Assembly: GCF_016863655.1 (NCBI RefSeq)
Contig: NZ_BOPH01000031.1
Coordinates: 80,612-144,611, forward strand
Length of the DNA: 64,000 nt
Direction: 5' to 3'
DNA from: Virgisporangium ochraceum
GTDB lineage: Bacteria > Actinomycetota > Actinomycetes > Mycobacteriales > Micromonosporaceae
Shown here: in pieces, positions 42,575-49,852 of the stretch
Layout of the letters: each line of letters begins with the position of its first letter
Position numbering within the stretch: position 1 is the first letter of the stretch
The notes under the pieces: model-generated
Databases searched by the model: none
What the model was told of the DNA's origin: nothing
The model's input: the letters and a program-made list of their open reading frames with translations, nothing else
Translations under genes and position numbers: made by a program

Positions 42575-42985
42575 ATGACGACGTTGAAGCAGACCTCGGG
42601 GAGCAGGATGCGGGGACATCTGCGGTTCGCGCTTCACTACCTCGAGATGATCGTGGCGATGTTCGTGGGCATGTTCGCCCTCGCACCGGTGTGGTCGTGG
42701 GTGTGGCCGGGCGTGAACGACCGGCCCGACGTGGCGGCGATGGTGATGGCCACCAACATGTCGGTCGGCATGGCGGTCTGGATGGCGATCCGCCGCCATT
42801 CGTGGCCGCGGATCGCGGAGATGTGCGCGGCGATGTACGTCCCGTTCCTGGTGATGCTGCCGCCGTACTGGCTCGGGGCGGTCGACGGCCACGCCGTGAT
42901 GATGGTCGGGCACACGCTGATGTTCCCCGCCATGCTCGCGGTGATGGTGTGGCGCCGCGGGGACTACTACCACCATCACCACTGA
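42575..42985 (+). CDS. Small Met-rich membrane protein with poly-His end
   Basis: A 136-residue integral membrane protein with four hydrophobic segments (about 20-42, 52-72, 80-100, 108-128). Methionine is unusually common (about 18), clustered within helices (MIVAMFVGM, AAMVMATNM, VMMVGHTLM), with conserved-looking His residues and a natural C-terminal YYHHHH. Met/His enrichment suggests copper or other soft-metal binding, but no known family is recognised. ATG 42575 is the start, although ATG at 42608 is possible. It follows the DesK-type system and a palindrome, so it may be its output gene. Confidence 0.75.
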   Translation: MTTLKQTSGSRMRGHLRFALHYLEMIVAMFVGMFALAPVWSWVWPGVNDRPDVAAMVMATNMSVGMAVWMAIRRHSWPRIAEMCAAMYVPFLVMLPPYWLGAVDGHAVMMVGHTLMFPAMLAVMVWRRGDYYHHHH

Positions 42986-42992
42986 CGGCGTA

Positions 42993-43024
42993 GGGCCGGC
43001 CCGGACACCCGTCCGGACCGGCCC
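42993..43024. terminator. Hairpin between convergent membrane-protein and surface-protein genes
   Basis: A 14-bp stem with one mismatch, GGGCCGGCCCGGAC (42993-43006) and GTCCGGACCGGCCC (43011-43024), with a 4-nt loop, lies 8 bases after one stop and 18 before the other. It probably terminates both genes. Confidence 0.85.
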
Positions 43025-43042
43025 GCCTCTATGTGGTTGCGC

Positions 43043-44620
43043 TCAATCGGTGACGGCCGCGTCGTCGCGGCGTCGGGAGACGAGGATCAGTCCGCACCCG
43101 GCGGCGACCATGAGGGCGCCGACCGTCGCGGTGAGAGCGGCGTCGGGACCGGTGATCGGCAGGCCGCCCTCGTTGGTGAACTTCACTTCCGCCGTGTTGT
43201 TGGCGGTGACGGGGTCGGACGAGCCGCCCCGCGCCACGACCGAACCGGCGGCGGTGACGCTGCTGGCGATCTTCACCGTGAACGTGACGGTGTGCGTCTC
43301 GTTCACGGCGAGCGTCCACTTCATGCAGCGGTACACCAGGCGGCCCGGCTGGTTGGTGGTCGTGTCGTACGTGTCGCCGACCTTGCCGTGGCAGTAGATG
43401 CCGTCACCCTCGGGGTTCTCGACCTTGGTGACCTCGACGCCGGCCGGGAACGTGACCACGAACGCGGCGTTGTACGGGTTCTCCGGGTTGGAGGTCTCGC
43501 TGTCGTACACGCCGTCGATGTAGCCGGGACCCTTGTTCGTCAGACCCACCTTGGCCGTCACGGTGTCGCCGACCGCGCCGGTGACGGTGGCGCCGTTGGC
43601 GACGACGTCGGACGGGTTCGCCGGCGTGGTGACGAGCACGTTGCCCTGGTTGTCCTGCATGTCGACGTCGGACGAGCTGGCCTGCGCGCCGCCGTCGACG
43701 GGCGCCCAGACGAGGTCGGAGCCGTTGCCGAGCGGCCAGTCGCTCCACTCCCCGGAGGGGTTGTCGACGGTGGCCCACACCTCGGCGCGGTAGTAGGCGA
43801 ACGTCCGCGCCGGCACGTCGGGGGTGATCTCGACCTTGATGGGCATGGTGACGATGACGGTGCCGCCCGGCTCGATGTTCAGGTCCTTGAACACGCAGAC
43901 CGCGGAGACGCTCGTCGGTTCGGGCGCGTAGTGGCAGTTGCCGAACCGGTCGGTCAGTTTCGCGAACCGGTCGCCGCCGAGCGTGAGCACGACCGTCTCG
44001 GCGGCGCGGTCGCCCTGGTTCCGGAGCAGCGGCTGGAACGTGACGGCGCCGCCCGGTGTGCTCGTCGTCGTGAAGTCGGCCGCCAGCAGGTCGGCGCCGG
44101 GCTCGGAGACGACCAGTTCGTGGGTCTGTTCCTGCGCCTGCACGTCGGGCGCGCTCACCGTGATCCTGATCTGGCCGGTGTCGCCGGCCTTCGCGCCGCT
44201 CGCGGCCGTGAACACCAGCGAGAAGTCGCCGTCGGGACCGGTGACGTCGTCGGTCTCCTTGGTGCACGTGAACACCGCGCCCGCGACGGTGCAGCCGGGG
44301 GTCTCCTCGGCGAGCCTGGCGGAGAGCACGTCGGCGGCCCCGGAGGCGTCGATCTTCACGGTGACCGTGGCGGGCAGCGTGGCACCCTCGACGCTGTAGG
44401 CGCCGTACCGGATCGGGACCTCTTTACCGGCGGTGCCGATCGCGACCGCCCGCGCGTCGAAGAACGCGACGAGCCCGACGCGCGGCTCGGCGGCCAGTGC
44501 CGGACGGGGCAGACCGATGAGCGCGACGACGGTGACCAGAAGCGCGGCGGCCGTTCCCTTGTACATGCCCTTGTATGTGCCCGTGTATGTGTACCGGCCG
44601 GCGACGCGGGAAAGCAACAT
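43043..44620 (-). CDS. Sortase-anchored (LPITG) surface protein
   Basis: A 525-residue exported cell-wall protein. The signal peptide is unusual: MLLSRVAGRYTYTGTYKGMYKG precedes the hydrophobic core (about 24-40), ending ALAAE. The mature part consists of three to four Ig/DUF11-like beta-sandwiches with few cysteines (CTVAGAVFTC, FGNCHY, YRCMKW). The C terminus has the sorting signal LPITG near 490, a membrane helix and RRR, so a sortase should attach it to peptidoglycan. No sortase gene lies in this window. ATG 44620 is preceded by AGGGGGA. The role is probably adhesion or wall structure. Confidence 0.88.
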   Translation of the reverse strand: MLLSRVAGRYTYTGTYKGMYKGTAAALLVTVVALIGLPRPALAAEPRVGLVAFFDARAVAIGTAGKEVPIRYGAYSVEGATLPATVTVKIDASGAADVLSARLAEETPGCTVAGAVFTCTKETDDVTGPDGDFSLVFTAASGAKAGDTGQIRITVSAPDVQAQEQTHELVVSEPGADLLAADFTTTSTPGGAVTFQPLLRNQGDRAAETVVLTLGGDRFAKLTDRFGNCHYAPEPTSVSAVCVFKDLNIEPGGTVIVTMPIKVEITPDVPARTFAYYRAEVWATVDNPSGEWSDWPLGNGSDLVWAPVDGGAQASSSDVDMQDNQGNVLVTTPANPSDVVANGATVTGAVGDTVTAKVGLTNKGPGYIDGVYDSETSNPENPYNAAFVVTFPAGVEVTKVENPEGDGIYCHGKVGDTYDTTTNQPGRLVYRCMKWTLAVNETHTVTFTVKIASSVTAAGSVVARGGSSDPVTANNTAEVKFTNEGGLPITGPDAALTATVGALMVAAGCGLILVSRRRDDAAVTD

Positions 44621-44745
44621 CGCTCGATCCCCCTACCGAGTCGAAGATGCTCGATAGCTTACGGTTACGGGCGTCCGCGTCGCGACCCGGCAAAGCAGGC
44701 AAATCGATAACGCTCTCAGCGGGCGGCCGATACGTCGGCATCGCG

Positions 44746-45708
44746 TCACAGGTCCCACCCGGCGGTGCGGGCGTCCGCCCGGATCAGGTCGGCGGTCAGG
44801 CCGGTGTCGATGGTGTGCGGCGAGGTGACCGACCGGCCCGACACCAGTGCGGCGTACCGGTTCGCGGCCGCCAGCGGCAGTCCCCGCGCGGTGGCGACGA
44901 CGAGCCCGGCGAGGTGCGCGTCGCCCGCGCCGGCGGTGTTCACGGCGGTGACGGCGGGCGCGGGGGTGTGCGTCAGGTCGTGGCCGTCCCACGCCCAGCT
45001 TCCGTACCGGCCGGCGGTCACCACGAGGTGCAGCCCGGGGTTGGCGGCGGTGGCGCGCCCGACCGCGGCGGTCGCGGTCGCGGCGGCGTCCCGGTGCCTG
45101 GTGACCGGCGCGAGCGCGGCCGCCTCGTCGAGGTTGACCGCGAGCAGGTCGACCATGCCGAGCAACGGCACCGCCGCCCCGATCTCGGCGGACACGAACG
45201 TGGCCACCCGCCGGAACCCCGCGCCGGTGGCGAGGCGGAGCAGTTCCGCCCGCGCCGCGAGCGGCACCTCGGGCAGCGCGACAGCGATGCCCTTCTGTCC
45301 ACTGTGGACTCTCCGCGCCCACGCCGCCCGGACCAGCTCCGGCGAGACGTCGTCGCTGGCGCTGTTCGCCGTGGTGATGTTGCCGCCGGTGCCGTCGGGG
45401 TACTGGAAGCACACCGAGAACAGGGTCGGCCGCGCCGAGACACCCACCGCGGAGACGTCGAGGCCGGCGTCGGCCATGCGCCGGACGGCGTCGCGGCCGG
45501 GTGGGTCGTCGCCGACCATGCCGACCGGCACCACGTCGGCGCCGGTGCCCAGCAGCGTGCGCACGTAGTGCAGCACGATGTGCAGCTTCGCGGCGTCGTG
45601 CCGGTCGAGCAGGGTGGCGGCGCGGCTCTCCTCGCGGCCGAGCGTGTGGTCGCCGTGCAGGGCGAGGAACATGCCCGACCCGATGCCACCCGTACCGACG
45701 ATCAGCAC
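44746..45708 (-). CDS. PfkB/ribokinase-family carbohydrate kinase
   Basis: A 320-residue sugar kinase. It starts VLIVGTGGIGSGMF. The ATP/anion-hole signature NTAGAGDAHLAGL, with the catalytic Asp, is near 255. GTG 45708 is chosen because GGGAG lies five bases upstream; it overlaps the stop of the NagB-like gene (45702-45704) so the two are co-translated. It would phosphorylate the sugar released by the locus, either before or after isomerisation. The N terminus lacks the usual GE/GD sugar-binding pair in its commonest form, so the substrate may be unusual. Confidence 0.88.
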   Translation of the reverse strand: MLIVGTGGIGSGMFLALHGDHTLGREESRAATLLDRHDAAKLHIVLHYVRTLLGTGADVVPVGMVGDDPPGRDAVRRMADAGLDVSAVGVSARPTLFSVCFQYPDGTGGNITTANSASDDVSPELVRAAWARRVHSGQKGIAVALPEVPLAARAELLRLATGAGFRRVATFVSAEIGAAVPLLGMVDLLAVNLDEAAALAPVTRHRDAAATATAAVGRATAANPGLHLVVTAGRYGSWAWDGHDLTHTPAPAVTAVNTAGAGDAHLAGLVVATARGLPLAAANRYAALVSGRSVTSPHTIDTGLTADLIRADARTAGWDL

Positions 45709-46577
45709 TGGAGCTCCCACTCCGGATGTTCGGCGATCGGGTGCCGCGCGGTGTCGACGGTGGCCGTCAGCAGCACGTCGGGGTGCTCCTGCAGCAGGGT
45801 CACCGGGTACTCCGGTGTCGGGTCGCCGAACAGCGCCACCCGCAGGGCGGTCTGCTTCCAGGCACCGGTGTCGCTGAAGAGCCGGATCCGTTGCGCCGCC
45901 AGGATCTCGGCCATGCCGAGCGTCACCGACATCGGCGGCACGAACTGGTAGGCGCCGCCGAACGTGCGGTGCGCCAACGCGATCACGGTGTCGGGGCTGT
46001 TCTCCTGCACCCGCGCGGTCGACTCCCGCAGCTGGGCCACCGACAGCGCGCTGTACGGGTGCCGCCGCGCCTGGTTGTACGCCACGTGCCCGTCCTGGCC
46101 CCAGCCGCCGTACACCAGGTCGGCGGGGGTCTGGAGGAGGTCCGCGGTCAGGTCGGCCACGTTCGCCGGTTCCGGCCATCGGCGGTTGTTTTCCGGGACC
46201 GCGAGCAGCGGATCGACCGGCGCGTAGAACTCGCGCTCCATGAACCCGCGGAAGCTGTACGGGTGGCGGCGCGGCACCGGACGGCCCTGCCAGTCGAGGC
46301 ACTCGTCCATGTGGAACACCTCGACGTTCCGGAGGCTCACCCGCTCGGTGTTGACGAGCGTGGTGAACGGTCCGTACCAGGACGACGGTCCACAGGGGAC
46401 GATCACGCGGAACGTCCCCTCGGTGGCGGTGATCGCGTCGACCAGTTCGCGTGCCATGAGGTGGCCGAGGCGGGCGCTGTCGGCGCACAGCCGCAGCCGC
46501 AGCCGCGCGTCGGGGTGGCGGACCAGTGCGTCGGCCGGCACCGAGCACCACCGCAGGAGGTCCGCTGGGTCGACCAT
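45702..46577 (-). CDS. Glucosamine-6-phosphate deaminase/isomerase-like protein (NagB family)
   Basis: A 291-residue NagB-like protein. VIVPCGPSSWYGPF near 60 matches the phosphate loop, FHMDECLDW near 90 carries the proton-shuttle Asp, and GGWGQDGHVAYNQ near 160 matches GVGxDGHIAFNE of NagB. The Glu that completes the Asp-His-Glu ring-opening relay in E. coli NagB is Gln here, so the enzyme may have altered activity or act as a sugar isomerase or lactonase relative. ATG 46577 is the start. It is first in the leftward operon, with the PfkB kinase after it. Confidence 0.85.
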   Translation of the reverse strand: MVDPADLLRWCSVPADALVRHPDARLRLRLCADSARLGHLMARELVDAITATEGTFRVIVPCGPSSWYGPFTTLVNTERVSLRNVEVFHMDECLDWQGRPVPRRHPYSFRGFMEREFYAPVDPLLAVPENNRRWPEPANVADLTADLLQTPADLVYGGWGQDGHVAYNQARRHPYSALSVAQLRESTARVQENSPDTVIALAHRTFGGAYQFVPPMSVTLGMAEILAAQRIRLFSDTGAWKQTALRVALFGDPTPEYPVTLLQEHPDVLLTATVDTARHPIAEHPEWELQC

Positions 46578-46594
46578 GGGTGCCCCGTTCTGAA

Positions 46595-46694
46595 GGTCTC
46601 TTACGTATGTCCCGAAGGGTAGGGCCGTTCAAGCGCCACGGTCAACCGGGTACGTGCGGACCCTTGACAAGATTTTAAAGGAGACCATCATTAG
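46595..46694. promoter_or_regulatory. Divergent promoter of the 44.7-54.2 kb sugar locus
   Basis: The 121-bp gap between the NagB-like gene and the permease operon holds a consensus -35 TTGACA (46664-46669) for the rightward operon, with CATTAG-like sequence (46689-46694) as a weak -10. GGTCTC (46595-46600) and its complement GAGACC (46681-46686) are placed symmetrically, each just upstream of one operon, as (A)AGAGACC / AAGGAGACC on the coding strands. They could be paired operators for the ROK protein encoded at 52270. Confidence 0.45.
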
Positions 46695-46698
46695 TCCC

Positions 46699-47586
46699 AT
46701 GAATCGAGGGGTACGCCGGAGACGGGGCGACGGCCGGGCCGCCGCGCTGTTCCTGGCGCCGGCCGCGATCGGGTTCGCCGTGTTCTACCTGTATCCGAGC
46801 GCCAAGGGCGTCTGGTACTCGCTCACGGACTGGAACCTGCTCTCCGACCCGCGGTACGTGGGGGCGGAGAACTACCGCGAGGTGGTCACCGACGCGCAGT
46901 TCTGGAACTCGCTGCGGGTCACCGGGCTGTTCGTGGTCTACACGCTCGTCTCGCAGCTGGTGTTCGCGCTGCTGCTCGCGGCGGTGATGCACCGGCTGAC
47001 CCGCTCGGTGGTGCTGCGGGCGATGCTCGCGGTGCCGTGGCTGGTCCCCAACGTCACCATCGGGCTGCTGTGGCTGTTCATGCTCGACACCAACGTCGGG
47101 TTCGTGAACAGCGCGCTCGACGCGATGGGGTTGGGTACGCACGGCTTCCTCACCTCGCCGGGCCTCGCCCTGCCGTCGATCGCCGGCATCACCACGTGGG
47201 CCGGCACCGGCTACGTCGCGCTGCTGCTGTACGCGGGGATGCTGCAGATCCCGCAGCAGATCTACGAGACGGCCGGGCTCGACGGGGCCGGCGAGGTGCG
47301 GATGTTCCTCCGCATCACGCTGCCGCTGCTGCGGCCGATCCTCGCGCTCGTGCTCGTGGTCTCGGTGATCGGCTCGTTCCAGATCTTCGACGTCGTCGCG
47401 GTCACCACCGCCGGACGTCCCCTGAACCTCACGAAGGTCATCTACTACTACATCTACGACGAGGCCTTCCGGCACTTCCGGATGGGCTACGCCTCGGCCA
47501 TGGCGCTCATGCTCGTGGTGCTGCTGGCCGGGTTCACCTACGTGCAGATGCGGCTGCTGCGCGCGTCCCGGTCGGACCTCGCGTGA
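46699..47586 (+). CDS. Sugar ABC transporter permease, MalF/UgpA type
   Basis: A 295-residue CUT1 permease with six helices after a short Arg-rich N terminus. The EAA-like loop reads IYETAGLDGAGEVRMFLRITLPLLRP near 195-220. ATG 46699 is chosen because the open frame upstream runs over the TTGACA promoter element; GGAG at 46680-46683 is a little distant, so initiation may be close to leaderless. The stop overlaps the second permease (GTGA). No ATPase gene is nearby, so energy probably comes from a shared MsiK-type ATPase encoded elsewhere, as is common in actinomycetes. Confidence 0.88.
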   Translation: MNRGVRRRRGDGRAAALFLAPAAIGFAVFYLYPSAKGVWYSLTDWNLLSDPRYVGAENYREVVTDAQFWNSLRVTGLFVVYTLVSQLVFALLLAAVMHRLTRSVVLRAMLAVPWLVPNVTIGLLWLFMLDTNVGFVNSALDAMGLGTHGFLTSPGLALPSIAGITTWAGTGYVALLLYAGMLQIPQQIYETAGLDGAGEVRMFLRITLPLLRPILALVLVVSVIGSFQIFDVVAVTTAGRPLNLTKVIYYYIYDEAFRHFRMGYASAMALMLVVLLAGFTYVQMRLLRASRSDLA

Positions 47587-48467
47587 GGAGGCGGAGGTGG
47601 ACGGTCGGCCGCGTCGCCTCGCTCGCGGTGCTCGTGGCGTTCATCGCGGTCACGATCTTCCCGTTCCTCTGGATGGTGCGCACGGCGTTCACCCCGTCGG
47701 CGGACCTGTTCACCGACACGCTCTCGCCCGTGCCGAAGCGGCCGACACTGGCCAACTTCGAACGGGTGCTGGGGCTGTCCACTGTGGAGGAGGCGCAGGC
47801 GGCCGGCGGCTCCGGCGCCCGCATGAACTTCCTCCTGTACCTGCGCAACTCGGTGATCTACACGGCGGTGACGGTCGCCGGGCAGGTCTTCAGCTGCGCG
47901 ATGGCCGGCTACGCGTTGACCCGGCTGCGGTTCCGCGGCCGGGGGCTGGTGTTCGGCACGTTCATGGCCGGGCTGATGGTGCCGCCCATCTTCACCCTGC
48001 TGCCCAACTTCGCCCTGGTGAAGGACCTCGGGCTGCTCAACACGTTCGGTGGGCTGGTCGCGCCGTCGCTGCTGATGACCCCGTTCACCATCTTCTTCCT
48101 GCGCCAGTTCTTCCTGTCGATCCCCACCGAGGTGGAGGAGGCGGCCGTGCTCGACGGCGCCGGCCGGTGGGCGGTGTTCTGGCGGGTCGTCCTGCCGATG
48201 AGCCGCGGCCCGCTGCTGACCATCTCGCTGACGCTCGCGGTGTGGACGTGGAAGGACTTCCTGTGGCCGCTGCTGGTCGCGCCCGACGAGGGTACGCGGG
48301 TGCTCACCGCCGCCCTGTCGGTGTTCCTGCAGCAGTCACCCAACTCCAGGCCGGACTGGACCGGCCTGATGGCGGCAGCGACGTTGACCGTCGTGCCGGT
48401 GCTGGTGCTGCTGGTCGTCTTCGGCCGGCGGCTCGTCGACTCGATCAACTTCTCCGGTGGCAAGTGA
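47583..48467 (+). CDS. Sugar ABC transporter permease, MalG/UgpE type
   Basis: A 294-residue CUT1 permease with six helices. The first reads ASLAVLVAFIAVTIFPFLWM, and the EAA loop PTEVEEAAVLDGAGRWAVFWRVVLPMSRG lies near 190 (split here for length). A long external loop follows helix 1 (TLSPVPKRPTLANFERVLGL). GTG 47583 overlaps the first permease stop and gives the natural VRRRRW cytosolic end. It forms the translocation pore with the preceding permease. Confidence 0.92.
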   Translation: MRRRRWTVGRVASLAVLVAFIAVTIFPFLWMVRTAFTPSADLFTDTLSPVPKRPTLANFERVLGLSTVEEAQAAGGSGARMNFLLYLRNSVIYTAVTVAGQVFSCAMAGYALTRLRFRGRGLVFGTFMAGLMVPPIFTLLPNFALVKDLGLLNTFGGLVAPSLLMTPFTIFFLRQFFLSIPTEVEEAAVLDGAGRWAVFWRVVLPMSRGPLLTISLTLAVWTWKDFLWPLLVAPDEGTRVLTAALSVFLQQSPNSRPDWTGLMAAATLTVVPVLVLLVVFGRRLVDSINFSGGK

Positions 48468-48495
48468 CCACCCTCGGGCTCGAAGGAGAAAGACC

Positions 48496-49830
48496 GTGCG
48501 GAGATGGAAAGCCCTCTTCGGCGCCGCCGTGCTGCTGGCCGGACTGACCGCCTGCGGCGACGACGACAGCGGTGGCGGCGACGTCACCCTCGACTACACC
48601 CTGTGGGTCGACGCGCAGCTACCGGCCTACCAGGCCTGCGCCGACGCCTTCCACGCGAAGAACCCGACCATCACGATCAGAATCACCCAGCTGGCGTGGG
48701 ACCAGTACTGGACGAACCTCACCACGAAGGTCGTCTCCGGTGAGGCGCCCGACGTGTTCACCGACTCGGTGGCGTACTACCCCCAGTTCCTGCAGAGCAA
48801 CCAGATCGTCGACCTCGAACCGTTCGTCAAGCGCGACAAGGTCGACCTCAGCCAGTACAGCAACGGCCTCCCCGAGCTGTGGGTACGCGACGGCAAGCGG
48901 TACGGGCTGCCGAAGGACTGGGACGCGATCGCCCTGCTGTACAACAGGGACATGGCGGCACAGGCCGGCGTCGACCCGGCGGCGCTGAGGAACCTCACCT
49001 GGAACCCGGCCGACGGCGGCACGTTCGAGGACCTCGTCGCGAAGCTCACCGTCGACCAGAACGGAAAGCGCGGCGACGAGCCGGGGTTCGACAAGACGAA
49101 GGTGAAGACCTACGGGCTGGTCGCCGACCTCGCCTCCGGCGCCATCGGGCAGACGAGCTGGGGCAACTTCGCGGTGAGCAACGGCTGGTACTACGTCGAC
49201 AGGAACCCGTGGGGCACGAAGTTCAACTACGCCGACCCGAAGTTCACCGAGACGATCGCCTGGTTCGAGTCGTTGCAGGACAAGGGGTTCAGCCCGAAGT
49301 ACGAGAAGCAGAGCACGGTGGGCACCGACGCGGTGCTGGAGTCGCAGAAGGCGGCCATGGGCATCACCGGCTCGTGGATGGCCGGCTACTACCTGGGTAG
49401 CACGGTCAAGCAGAAGTACGCGTTCGCGCCGCTGCCGACCGGTCCGGCCGGGCGGAAGTCGGCCACCAACGGCCTGTCCGACGCGATCTACGCCGGCACG
49501 AAGCACAAGGAGGAGGCGTGGCAGTGGGTCAAGTACCTCGCCTCGTCCGAGTGCCAGGACATCGTCGCGGACAAGGCCGTCGTGTTCCCCGCGATCAGGT
49601 CGTCGTCCGACAGGGCGCTGGCCGCGTTCGGCGCCAAGGGCCAGGACGTCACGGTGTTCGTCGACCAGGCGAAGGCGCAGGGCGGTACGTTCCTGCTGCC
49701 GATCACCGAGAACAGCGCCCGGGTGGCCGAGGTGGTGCAGGGCGCGCTCGACGCCGTGTGGCTCGGCCAGAAGGACGCCGCCGGCGCGCTCGGTGCCGCC
49801 AACACCGAAGTCAACGCGCTCTTCAAGTAA
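48496..49830 (+). CDS. Sugar ABC transporter substrate-binding lipoprotein, CUT1 type
   Basis: A 444-residue extracellular solute-binding protein family 1 member. The lipoprotein signal is short (VRRWKALFGAAVLLAGLTAC) with the lipidated Cys at about 20, followed by an acidic linker GDDDSGGG. The mature part has YTLWVDAQLPAYQACADAF, EAPDVFTDSV and a long hinge typical of oligosaccharide binders. GTG 48496 has GAAGGAG seven bases upstream. It delivers substrate to the two permeases before it. Confidence 0.92.
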   Translation: MRRWKALFGAAVLLAGLTACGDDDSGGGDVTLDYTLWVDAQLPAYQACADAFHAKNPTITIRITQLAWDQYWTNLTTKVVSGEAPDVFTDSVAYYPQFLQSNQIVDLEPFVKRDKVDLSQYSNGLPELWVRDGKRYGLPKDWDAIALLYNRDMAAQAGVDPAALRNLTWNPADGGTFEDLVAKLTVDQNGKRGDEPGFDKTKVKTYGLVADLASGAIGQTSWGNFAVSNGWYYVDRNPWGTKFNYADPKFTETIAWFESLQDKGFSPKYEKQSTVGTDAVLESQKAAMGITGSWMAGYYLGSTVKQKYAFAPLPTGPAGRKSATNGLSDAIYAGTKHKEEAWQWVKYLASSECQDIVADKAVVFPAIRSSSDRALAAFGAKGQDVTVFVDQAKAQGGTFLLPITENSARVAEVVQGALDAVWLGQKDAAGALGAANTEVNALFK

Positions 49831-49852
49831 CTCCCGTTCAGGAAGGAACCCC

